From positions 1-9,017 of the forward strand of contig CALMPX010000282.1 in the NCBI GenBank assembly GCA_937871355.1: a stretch of 9,017 nucleotides of DNA, given 5' to 3'. Shown one piece after another: positions 1-6,790 of the stretch (position 1 is the first letter of the stretch; each line of letters opens with the position of its first letter). The position numbers and the translations under genes were made by a program. The notes under the pieces were generated by a model, which was not told the origin of the DNA, ran no database searches, and saw nothing but the letters and a program-made list of their open reading frames with translations. Origin of the DNA: an uncultured Bdellovibrio sp. Lineage in GTDB: Bacteria > Bdellovibrionota > Bdellovibrionia > Bdellovibrionales > Bdellovibrionaceae.

Positions 1-608
1 TTAATACCCAGAAACACGCCCGTCGAGATTTTATCGTGGCGATAAAGATCTTTTTCGTATTCTCGAATAACACTGAGATCCCGAGTTAAACGATCGAACT
101 TGATTTCGTTTCCCAAGGTGAGTTTCGGAATAAATTTATTAACGAAATCGGCCGCAGACGATTTCCAAACCGGAACGGGCAATTCAAGTCCGAACAGTGG
201 CGAGCTCAGGATTTGCGCCGTAAATTGTGTGTATTTTTTTTCTACCAGTGCGCAACTTTGAATCAGTCCACCCATAGAATGACCTAAGATAAAAATAGGT
301 TTGTTTTTAATCAGAGGAAGCTTCATCGCTTCTTCGACAAAGCAGTCATAGTCAAAAACGTAATTGTTAAAATCAGCGGCGTATCCGCGTATCCCTTCGG
401 ATTTTCCATGGCCACGCAGATCCCAAGCTATAAAATTAAGGTCAATGTGTTTGGTAACGCCTTCGACCAAGCGTTGGTAAGCGTCAGAATGTTCGGCTTG
501 TCCGTGTGTGATCAGTACCGTGGCTTGAGCTTTGGGGTTTTCCCAAGTCTGTAAAAAAAGTTTAGAGTTATCAAAGCCTTTAAAAAATTTTTCGGCGCGT
601 TTGAGCAT
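1..608 (-). CDS. Alpha/beta hydrolase, monoacylglycerol lipase / lysophospholipase-like (C-terminus cut off)
   Basis: The first 202 codons are present; the gene then leaves the left edge of the window. The family (serine hydrolases related to monoglyceride lipase and lysophospholipase PldB) cleaves acyl esters of glycerol or lysolipids. Visible motifs are HGQAEHS at residues 35-41 (the HGxxEHS oxyanion-hole segment typical of monoglyceride lipases), DLRGHGKSEG at 63-72, and the nucleophile elbow GHSMGG at 109-114 with Ser111 as the expected nucleophile. A segment near residues 176-195 (TRD...HDKIS) resembles the family's lid-following region. The catalytic Asp and His would lie beyond the edge; about 80 residues are missing if the length is typical (about 280). 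There is no signal peptide, so it is probably cytoplasmic. The ATG lies one base after the nadB stop and has GAGGGA nine bases upstream, inside the end of nadB, so it is co-transcribed with nadB. The true substrate cannot be told from sequence. Confidence 0.88.
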   Translation of the reverse strand, partial: MLKRAEKFFKGFDNSKLFLQTWENPKAQATVLITHGQAEHSDAYQRLVEGVTKHIDLNFIAWDLRGHGKSEGIRGYAADFNNYVFDYDCFVEEAMKLPLIKNKPIFILGHSMGGLIQSCALVEKKYTQFTAQILSSPLFGLELPVPVWKSSAADFVNKFIPKLTLGNEIKFDRLTRDLSVIREYEKDLYRHDKISTGVFLGI

Positions 609-609
609 A

Positions 610-2235
610 TTATAAAATCCCTCGTAGTAAAATAGTATTTTGCTGATCAGTAGTTACTTGCGGTTGGCTTTCTGGTGGATAATCTAATGAGTAATGAATG
701 CCGATGGATTGCTTTCGTTTCAAGGCGCATTGAACGGTCAAATCGGCGACGATGGCGATGTTACGTAGTTCTAAAATGTCGCTGTGAATTTTCATGTGCG
801 AATAGTATTCTTTAACTTCTTCTAAGATATTCGTCATGCGATGTTGGGCGCGTTCCAAACGTTTTGTTGAACGAACAATACCGACATAGTTCCACATCAT
901 ACGACGAATTTCATCCCACATGTGCGTAATCACGATCATTTCATCAGAATTTGTGGCTTCGGGTTTTTTCCACGGCTTTGGTTTGCGAGTTAATTTGAAA
1001 GAGGCTTCGATTTCGTTCCAATTTTTGTAGATATCAAGGGAAGCATTGTGTGACATAGCGAGACACTCTAATAACGAATTCGAGGCTAAACGATTGGCGC
1101 CGTGTAATCCTGTGCAAGAAACTTCGCCGATGGCGTAAAGTCCGTCCAGATCTGTTTTTCCATTGATATTTGCTAAAACTCCGCCACATAAGTAGTGAGC
1201 GGCAGGGACCACAGGGATCGGTTGTTTTGTTATATCAATTCCAAACTCTAAGCATTTGTTATAAATTGTGGGGAAATGAGTCTTAATGAAATCAGCAGGC
1301 TTATGAGTCATATCAAGATAAACGCAAACAGCTCCGGTTTTTTTCATCTCGGCATCGATACTGCGAGCAACAATATCACGTGGAGCTAAAGATCCCAACG
1401 GGTGATATTTTTTCATAAAGGGAGTGCCATCAGCGGTGATCAGTTCTCCGCCTTCACCGCGCATGGCTTCCGTGATGAGGAAATTTCGTGATTCATTGTG
1501 ATAAAGACATGTCGGGTGAAACTGCATGAACTCTAAGTTAGCTATGCGAGCTCCGGCGCGATAAGCCATAGCGATGCCATCTCCAGTCGCCCCACTCCAG
1601 TTGGACGTATAAAGATAAACTTTTCCGGCTCCGCCGGTGGCTAGAATAGTAGTTTTGGCTGAGAATACATTTACTTGGCTGGTTTTTTTATCTAAAGCGT
1701 AAACGCCGATAATTTGAGTTTTTCCGATGAATGCCGGGTCAGCTTGTTTATTCACAATCAGGTCGATGGCAAAAGTGTTTTCGAAAACAGTAATAGAAGG
1801 GTGTTCCGCGACTTTTTGAAGTAGTTTGCGCTGGATTTCGGCTCCGGTTTGATCTTCGAAGTGAAGAATTCTTCGTGCGGAGTGCCCTCCTTCGCGAGTG
1901 ATATCATCGTCGAACTGAACGCCCCACTTCTTAAGATCTTGAATGCGCTCAGGAGCTTGGTAAACCACATTTCGCACCGCTTCAATATCGTTGAGGCCGG
2001 CGCCGGCGGTCATTGTGTCTTGGATATGAGATTCGAAACTGTCTTTGGGATCAGAAACAGCGGCGATTCCACCTTGTGCCATCGCACTGTTCGTCATTTT
2101 AATCGAATCTTTAGTTATGAGTGTAATTCTGATTTTCTGAGAGGAGAAATCATCAGCAATATTAAGTGCCTGACTGAGTGCTGCCAGGCCAGATCCGATA
2201 ATGAGAATATCACATTCGTGAGTGTTTGTGTGCAT
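610..2235 (-). CDS. nadB: L-aspartate oxidase (quinolinate synthesis, de novo NAD pathway)
   Basis: A 541-residue FAD-dependent oxidase that converts L-aspartate to iminoaspartate, which NadA then condenses with dihydroxyacetone phosphate to quinolinate. The N-terminal dinucleotide-binding motif GSGLAAL is at residues 14-20. NSAMAQGGIAA at 49-59 is the fumarate reductase/NadB flavin segment. Active-site residues expected from E. coli NadB are present: the His in EFMQFHPT (His240), the Arg in APRDIVARS (Arg286) and the His in PAAHYLCGGV (His347). EVSCTGLHGANRLASNSLLECL-type sequence at 371-392 separates NadB from succinate dehydrogenase/fumarate reductase flavoproteins. The length is normal and the C-terminal helical domain (about 430-515) is intact. 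It is cytoplasmic. No nadA or nadC is in the window. The start is the only reasonable ATG, but GGAGGG abuts it with no spacer (see findings). Confidence 0.97.
   Translation of the reverse strand: MHTNTHECDILIIGSGLAALSQALNIADDFSSQKIRITLITKDSIKMTNSAMAQGGIAAVSDPKDSFESHIQDTMTAGAGLNDIEAVRNVVYQAPERIQDLKKWGVQFDDDITREGGHSARRILHFEDQTGAEIQRKLLQKVAEHPSITVFENTFAIDLIVNKQADPAFIGKTQIIGVYALDKKTSQVNVFSAKTTILATGGAGKVYLYTSNWSGATGDGIAMAYRAGARIANLEFMQFHPTCLYHNESRNFLITEAMRGEGGELITADGTPFMKKYHPLGSLAPRDIVARSIDAEMKKTGAVCVYLDMTHKPADFIKTHFPTIYNKCLEFGIDITKQPIPVVPAAHYLCGGVLANINGKTDLDGLYAIGEVSCTGLHGANRLASNSLLECLAMSHNASLDIYKNWNEIEASFKLTRKPKPWKKPEATNSDEMIVITHMWDEIRRMMWNYVGIVRSTKRLERAQHRMTNILEEVKEYYSHMKIHSDILELRNIAIVADLTVQCALKRKQSIGIHYSLDYPPESQPQVTTDQQNTILLRGIL
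618..623 (-). promoter_or_regulatory. Shine-Dalgarno of the hydrolase gene, inside nadB
   Basis: Read on the minus strand this is GAGGGA, nine bases before the hydrolase ATG at 608. It lies within the last codons of nadB and fixes the hydrolase start. Ribosomes ending nadB at 610 would stop almost on top of the next start, so translational coupling is likely. Confidence 0.6.
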
Positions 2236-2241
2236 CCCTCC
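2236..2241 (-). promoter_or_regulatory. GGAGGG directly abutting the nadB ATG
   Basis: On the minus strand the six bases before the nadB start read GGAGGG, a strong Shine-Dalgarno match, but with zero spacing to ATG. Usual spacing is about 5-10 bases. Codons 2-9 contain no alternative start, and none is found upstream in frame within the intergenic region, so the ATG at 2235 stands. Either initiation is inefficient, or these bases are the promoter discriminator rather than a functional ribosome site. Confidence 0.45.
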
Positions 2242-2270
2242 AAAATAGGCAAATACTTCAAAAAAATCAA
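2242..2270 (-). promoter_or_regulatory. Candidate sigma-70 promoter of nadB, start-proximal
   Basis: On the minus strand there is TTGATT (2270-2265), a 17-base spacer, then TATTTT (2247-2242). Six bases later comes the nadB ATG, so transcription would be predicted to begin at or next to the A of the start codon, giving a leaderless mRNA. Matches were made by eye to the TTGACA/TATAAT consensus, and AT-rich sequence gives such matches by chance. Confidence 0.35.
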
Positions 2271-2271
2271 A

Positions 2272-2300
2272 CTGATAAGTTGATTCTGGATTAAAAACAA
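2272..2300 (-). promoter_or_regulatory. Alternative nadB promoter, distal
   Basis: On the minus strand there is TTGTTT (2300-2295), a 17-base spacer, then TATCAG (2277-2272). This would give a short leader of about 30 bases containing the GGAGGG. It is a weaker match than the proximal candidate, and its elements overlap those of the divergent plus-strand promoter, so the two arms could compete for polymerase. Confidence 0.25.
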
Positions 2301-2309
2301 AATTAGAAT
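2280..2309 (+). promoter_or_regulatory. Candidate sigma-70 promoter of the right-hand operon
   Basis: TTGATT (2280-2285), an 18-base spacer and TAGAAT (2304-2309) match the -35/-10 consensus at 4/6 and 5/6. The predicted start near 2316 would give a leader of about 28 bases before the ATG at 2344, with AAGGA at 2328-2332 as the ribosome site. It is the best candidate in the 108-bp divergent intergenic region, and every later gene of the operon overlaps its predecessor. I saw no clear operator palindrome or riboswitch here. Confidence 0.4.
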
Positions 2310-2343
2310 AGAGCTAGTGACGCAAACAAGGATGTACAGCTAG

Positions 2344-4191
2344 ATGAAGTCAAAAACAATACATGCGATTATTGGGGCGATTGTATTTATTGTCGTTGTT
2401 GTCGTGTGGAAATTGAACAGCTATTATAAACAAGAAAAATCGGCTTTGATCGAAGGACAAATTCATCAACAGAGCATGACTTTGAAGACTTCAATTTCAA
2501 GTCAGATCGCTCAACTTAAGAATATTATCTCATCCTATCAAGGTCAAGTTGATGAAAGTAAAATCAATTGGGTTCAGATCAATCCATTTTTTGCTTTAGC
2601 ACAATTAGATATTGCTGAGAACGGAACTTATACTGTCAAAAATCTTTTTGTTAAATCGGGAACGCCAGCGGATAATTGGTCAAAAGATTACTTACAAAAA
2701 GCTTTCACTTATAGTCCCTTCTCAAACAAAGAAATCCATGGACAACTTTTTCAAAATCAAACCGGAGAAAAATTTCTTTCTTTGATTTTTTCTGAACAAA
2801 AAATTCAGAATTCTCGTCAAGCCGTGGCGCTCGTTGGAGATGCGACGTACTTTCAAAAATATTTTGATACTGTTCGTAGCGCCAAAAGCACCAACTTACT
2901 CATGACGTCAGACGACGTGGTTGTAGGTCATACACAAGCCGACTATATAGCTACAAAGTCTCAAGAATCAAAAATAAATCAGTCTAAATATTTTTTAGAC
3001 AAAGATGAAATTAGATCATCAAATCTTTCGGTTTTGTCTTATGCCCCGAAGTTTTCAAGAAATGAATTTTTATCCATTCCTCTGTTTGTACTCATTTTTG
3101 TGTTTGGTTTTGCATTTTTAGTGATAGGGATACTTTTGTATGTTTTAAAACCCATTGAAGATGAGCAGCGCAAGGCCGATATTTTTAGAAAAGTTTTCGA
3201 TGAAATCCAACAACAAAAGCCCGTGGAATCATCATCTTTAAGTTTAGACTCGACTGAGCCTGTATTGAGTATGCAGTCGTTACAAAGTTTAAAGCGAGAA
3301 GATTATTTAAATGTAGAAAAATCTTCGATGAGCAACAGCGAGCAACGAGAAAAATCGTTTGAAGCGCCAGCGCCTGTTTCTTTTGTTCCTGAGCCAATCG
3401 GGAATAAAAAAATGGCTTTGGGTGAAATCGTCGATCTGACTTTAAACAGCATTTCAGAGCAGATTGTAGCCAGTGGTGTTCAAATTCATAAATCGTATGA
3501 AACAGAAAAGCAGTATGATTGCCATGTGGATCGTTTTCGAAAAGCGATTGAAAATATATTACTCAATTCGATCGAAGCGCAGGCAAAAAATATTACTATT
3601 AGGGTTTACGCGGATCACAGTGAATCTAATCATCCCGTTAATCTGGATATCATCGATGACGGCCGCGGTGTCGAGCCAGGAACTATTGATAAAATTTGGC
3701 AGCCGTTTTACGGCACGAAAGATAAGCTTAAACATAAAGGTTTGGGGCTGGCAGAAGCGCTCAGTGTTGTTCGACGCTATGGGGCCGATGTCAGAGTTTT
3801 GGAGAACCCCAAAAAGGGTGTAACCGTTCGCATTGAAATGGAGTCTGAGCTACGTCGATTGCATCAAGGTCAACGTCCGTCAGAGGATGTCTCAGTGTTA
3901 AATGAAAATACGTCAACGGTTGGCGCGGGCATCATCATCGATGAGTCGCGTGCGGATATCGATATAGATGCCATTCTTAACTTGCGTGATGATGATGAAT
4001 CGATTGAGGTTCCGATGAGGTCTCCTCCACCGCCGCCATCCAAGCTAAACATTGAGCAAGAGTATACAACGACGCAATTTAAAATGGACGAAAAAGTGAA
4101 TATTGTTTCTCATCCTGAAATTAAAGTGGATAAGTCAGACAAACCAATCGATCATTTTTCGGTTAAAGTACGTAAGCCAGGACGCACATGA
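2344..4191 (+). CDS. Membrane-bound histidine-kinase-like ATPase without a recognisable phospho-acceptor domain
   Basis: 615 residues. A membrane segment at about 7-23, an extracytoplasmic region at about 25-240 and a second membrane segment at about 243-268 give a classic sensor layout. The sensor region may be a Cache-type fold (inference only). A HATPase_c domain at about 357-500 shows an N box ENILLNSIEA (403-412, Asn408), G1 DDGRG (438-442), an F box WQPFYGTK (452-459) and G2 KGLGLAEAL (465-473), so ATP binding looks intact. Between the second membrane segment and this domain, residues 269-356 hold only a short helix and a Ser/Gln/Glu-rich linker with no histidine, so no H box is seen. 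The tail (about 505-615) is acidic and disordered-looking, with five prolines at 561-565. AAGGA lies 11 bases before the ATG. The stop overlaps the next gene by 4 bp, suggesting that protein is its partner. It could be a kinase using a separate phosphotransfer protein, or a pseudokinase-like signalling ATPase. Confidence 0.85.
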   Translation: MKSKTIHAIIGAIVFIVVVVVWKLNSYYKQEKSALIEGQIHQQSMTLKTSISSQIAQLKNIISSYQGQVDESKINWVQINPFFALAQLDIAENGTYTVKNLFVKSGTPADNWSKDYLQKAFTYSPFSNKEIHGQLFQNQTGEKFLSLIFSEQKIQNSRQAVALVGDATYFQKYFDTVRSAKSTNLLMTSDDVVVGHTQADYIATKSQESKINQSKYFLDKDEIRSSNLSVLSYAPKFSRNEFLSIPLFVLIFVFGFAFLVIGILLYVLKPIEDEQRKADIFRKVFDEIQQQKPVESSSLSLDSTEPVLSMQSLQSLKREDYLNVEKSSMSNSEQREKSFEAPAPVSFVPEPIGNKKMALGEIVDLTLNSISEQIVASGVQIHKSYETEKQYDCHVDRFRKAIENILLNSIEAQAKNITIRVYADHSESNHPVNLDIIDDGRGVEPGTIDKIWQPFYGTKDKLKHKGLGLAEALSVVRRYGADVRVLENPKKGVTVRIEMESELRRLHQGQRPSEDVSVLNENTSTVGAGIIIDESRADIDIDAILNLRDDDESIEVPMRSPPPPPSKLNIEQEYTTTQFKMDEKVNIVSHPEIKVDKSDKPIDHFSVKVRKPGRT

Positions 4192-5645
4192 ATATAAAGG
4201 ATATAGCTCAAGACTTTAGTATTTATGTTTTTTCACAAGATGTTAATCTAGGCGTCGATGTTAAATTGAATTTAAAAAATAAAAATTATCAAGTTGATTT
4301 GTTTTCTAATCATGATGAATTGTTAGCGCATTTCTCAATGAGTCCTTCGCACATCGTGATCTTGGATATCGTCTCGCTGATTATTCCAGTGCATGATATG
4401 TTTGAAAGATTGTTAAAAATTTCAAACGAAGTACGTATTTTGATTATATCTCCGCCAGGGAATATGGAAGATTTTTCGAATTATATGGACTACAATATGT
4501 ACGGTGTTTTTAGTAAAAGCGACCAGCATGTGGCTCGCTATGTCGTTAATGCCTGCGAACTGTTGACAGAGTCGATGTATCGACTTTATCAAAATGAACA
4601 TGTTTTAGAGCTTTACCAGAATGAAAAAAAAGAACACGAAGCAGCTCTTTTGACGCTTGAAAAAGAAAGATCCAGCACTTCGGTACGACCGTATCAAATA
4701 CGGATTGCTGAATATAAATCGTGTCAATCCAAGGAAGAATTATTGGATGTTTTTTATCGACAAGCCCATTCGCAAAGTTGGGTGTACTTAAAGTATATTC
4801 CGACCATTGAAACTTTTATCAGTGTTTCTAATCATCAAGTGCCGGAGCAGTGGGTTGAGGGATTATCGTATAAAATCCCAACTTCGAATAAAGGATTTAT
4901 CGAACAAATTTTTCAAGGTACATTGCCTGAATCTTTAGAGCGTTACTTGACTCATAAATTTAACGTCAAACAAATTAAATTTATTCCTTTAATTATTAAA
5001 AATCAGATAGAAGGTTTGCTCATTTCCACGCAAAATATCACGGCCGATTCGGCAGAAGATTTTTCATTAATGAGCCTTGTGTACACCAACCTAGTGTATG
5101 AATCTCAGCCTAAGCATATGGATGTCGAAGATTCTCTGACTGGATTTTACAATCAATTATTTTATAAGCGAGTTTTGGAAAAAGAAATTGATCGATCAAA
5201 GCGAACTATGTCGCCGCTTTCGGTCGTTAAGATCAGTATTGATAAATTCATCGAGATGGAAACGGCCATGGGTAAAACGGTTGTTGATGATATCATTAAA
5301 AAGATCGCTCAGCTGATTAAACAAACGAGTCGTTTGCCAGATTATATATGTCGAACAGCAGACAATGAGTTTTCGTTATTATTGGTGAATTGTGGACGCA
5401 AAGGAGCTGTGATTCGGTCTGAGCGTTTGCGCGAATCACTGCAGAAAGAAAATTATAATATAGCGGGTATTCGTATTTCAATCAGTCAGGGGATTAGCGA
5501 ATACCCGACATTATCAGGTGATGGGCCAAATTTAGACCTTTCAGCCGAAAAGGCATTGAAATTTATCTCGAGTAAAGGCGGAGACAAGATTTGTTTATCA
5601 AAGGCTCAGGCTGACTACCAACCTGATTTTACGGTGAATGAATGA
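4188..5645 (+). CDS. REC-like / GAF-like / degenerate GGDEF protein, probable c-di-GMP receptor
   Basis: 485 residues, cytoplasmic. Residues about 10-125 look like a response-regulator receiver: Asp60 at the end of strand 3 (IVILD), Ser88 at the Thr/Ser position, Lys110 (FSKSD). The usual acidic pair after strand 1 is replaced by Ser16-Gln17, so phosphorylation is doubtful. A helical, probably coiled-coil linker (about 125-165) leads to a GAF-like domain (about 170-305, assigned from its general pattern). A GGDEF-type domain (about 313-475) begins DSLTGFYNQLFYKRVL. Its signature is ADNEF (391-395) instead of GGDEF, and the metal-binding Asp of the DxDxFK motif is Ser350, so cyclase activity is unlikely. 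RLPD (382-385) sits exactly five residues before the signature, the position of the RxxD inhibitory site that binds c-di-GMP. ATG overlaps the preceding stop (ATGA), with AGGA five bases upstream. It probably acts as the output of the coupled kinase-like protein. Confidence 0.87.
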   Translation: MNIKDIAQDFSIYVFSQDVNLGVDVKLNLKNKNYQVDLFSNHDELLAHFSMSPSHIVILDIVSLIIPVHDMFERLLKISNEVRILIISPPGNMEDFSNYMDYNMYGVFSKSDQHVARYVVNACELLTESMYRLYQNEHVLELYQNEKKEHEAALLTLEKERSSTSVRPYQIRIAEYKSCQSKEELLDVFYRQAHSQSWVYLKYIPTIETFISVSNHQVPEQWVEGLSYKIPTSNKGFIEQIFQGTLPESLERYLTHKFNVKQIKFIPLIIKNQIEGLLISTQNITADSAEDFSLMSLVYTNLVYESQPKHMDVEDSLTGFYNQLFYKRVLEKEIDRSKRTMSPLSVVKISIDKFIEMETAMGKTVVDDIIKKIAQLIKQTSRLPDYICRTADNEFSLLLVNCGRKGAVIRSERLRESLQKENYNIAGIRISISQGISEYPTLSGDGPNLDLSAEKALKFISSKGGDKICLSKAQADYQPDFTVNE

Positions 5646-6790
5646 TGAACTCTTTTCGCCCGACTTACGCGGACATTCATTTGAAAAATTTAGATTTTAA
5701 TCTTTATAGCATTTTGGATGTAGCCGGAAAAGGTCGCTTTGTTTGTCCTATGATAAAAGCCAATGCGTATGGTCACGGGGCCGTGCCCGTGGCTCAGCGA
5801 ATACTTAAAAATGCATTGTTACCTTTGGGCGTCGTGTTGATCGAAGAAGCTCTCGAGTTAAGATCTGCCGGTATTGGGTCTGAAATTATCGTTTTTGGTG
5901 GTTTTGATTTCCACGGGGCAAGGCAAATTATTGACGCTAAGTTAACAGCGGTTGTTAATCAGTTTGAACAATTGGAATTTCTGAATCAACTCGTCACAGA
6001 TTCAATTGATATTCATATTAAATTTAATACCGGTATGAATCGTTTAGGTTTTAATTCAACAGATGTGGATCAAGTTATTTTATTTTTAAAAAATCATCCT
6101 AAAATAAAAGTAAAAGCCATTCTGTCTCACCTGCATTCATCTCAGTTATCTTATCAGGAAAACTCGACGTCAGCGCAGCAAGCTCTTTTGATGTTGAAAA
6201 TCATCGAACAATTTAAAGAATTTGGTGTACATGCCCATTTGTTGAATTCAGATGCCATAGCTAATTTGGCTCAAGTCAAAAATCATCCTCTGCATTTTTT
6301 GAATCAATATAATTGGGGTTTTAGACCAGGGATCATGCTTTATGGCTATCGCACTCAAGACATTCCAAGTCCAATGATCGTTAAGCCAGTCATGTCTTTA
6401 AAATCCTCCATCGCCGAAGTTCGCCATATTAAAAAAGGCGAAGTCGTTTCTTATGATGGAACATGGGTCGCAGATCGAGATTCATCCGTCGCGATCGCTC
6501 CCATCGGCTATGCTGATGGTGTACATAGATTATTGTCTCATCGTGCTAAAGTATTTGTAAAAAATAAAAAAGTTCCCATGATCGGTCGAATTTGCATGGA
6601 TTTTCTTATGTTGGATGTAACAGAAATCGTATCACTTGATTTGAAGAATTCAGAAGTTATATTTTTTGACGATCTATCTCAAGGGGCTGACGTTTTGGCT
6701 AAGGCCGCTGAAACAATTTCATACGAAATTTTAACTTCAGTGAGTTCTCGTGTCCCTCGTCGATATATCGAAAGTGGAGGTCCTCTATGA
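5642..6790 (+). CDS. alr: Alanine racemase (PLP-dependent)
   Basis: 382 residues, a normal length. It interconverts L- and D-alanine, supplying D-Ala for peptidoglycan stem peptides. The PLP lysine is Lys39 in MIKANAYGHG (37-46). The fold III barrel carries KFNTGMNRLGF (127-137), whose Arg134 matches the Arg that interacts with the PLP phenolate/carboxylate region; an Asp usual in this motif (DTGMNR) is Asn here. The second catalytic base is Tyr290 in PIGYADG (287-293). RICMD (316-320) and the C-terminal YEILTSVSSRVPRRY segment (361-375) complete the family signature. Two adjacent ATGs (5642 and 5645) are possible; the first overlaps the previous stop as ATGA. Upstream GGTGA (5633-5637) is weak and spaces better to the second. 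It lies between a signalling pair and Mla genes, an uncommon neighbourhood for alr. Confidence 0.97.
   Translation: MMNSFRPTYADIHLKNLDFNLYSILDVAGKGRFVCPMIKANAYGHGAVPVAQRILKNALLPLGVVLIEEALELRSAGIGSEIIVFGGFDFHGARQIIDAKLTAVVNQFEQLEFLNQLVTDSIDIHIKFNTGMNRLGFNSTDVDQVILFLKNHPKIKVKAILSHLHSSQLSYQENSTSAQQALLMLKIIEQFKEFGVHAHLLNSDAIANLAQVKNHPLHFLNQYNWGFRPGIMLYGYRTQDIPSPMIVKPVMSLKSSIAEVRHIKKGEVVSYDGTWVADRDSSVAIAPIGYADGVHRLLSHRAKVFVKNKKVPMIGRICMDFLMLDVTEIVSLDLKNSEVIFFDDLSQGADVLAKAAETISYEILTSVSSRVPRRYIESGGPL
6776..6781 (+). promoter_or_regulatory. Strong Shine-Dalgarno of mlaE
   Basis: GGAGGT, with its core GGAGG ending six bases before the ATG at 6787, lies inside the end of alr. It is the best ribosome site in the operon, contrasting with the weak GGTGA before alr. 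It suggests that mlaE can be initiated efficiently in its own right as well as by coupling. Confidence 0.65.

Noticed and set aside
1849..2283. Open plus-strand frame of about 144 codons opposite nadB
   Set aside because: It lies almost wholly antisense to the clearly functional start of nadB, shows no recognisable domain, and has no convincing ribosome site.
2283..2309. ATTCT...AGAAT inverted repeat across the divergent promoters
   Set aside because: Only five bases per arm with a 17-base gap in AT-rich DNA, and it coincides with -35/-10-like sequence; too weak to call an operator.
2312..2343. AGCTAG occurring twice before the operon start (2312-2317 and 2338-2343)
   Set aside because: A six-base repeat seen twice is expected by chance at this scale and has no further extension.
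3473..3823. Open plus-strand frame of about 116 codons inside the kinase-like gene
   Set aside because: It is a +1/+2 shadow of the HATPase_c region, whose motifs are all in the main frame; the product looks like random basic and hydrophobic sequence.
5774..5791. GC-rich inverted repeat CACGGG/CCCGTG with a 6-base loop in alr
   Set aside because: It sits right after the conserved PLP-lysine motif and encodes conserved residues; there is no T tract, so it is not a terminator. Probably codon-driven.
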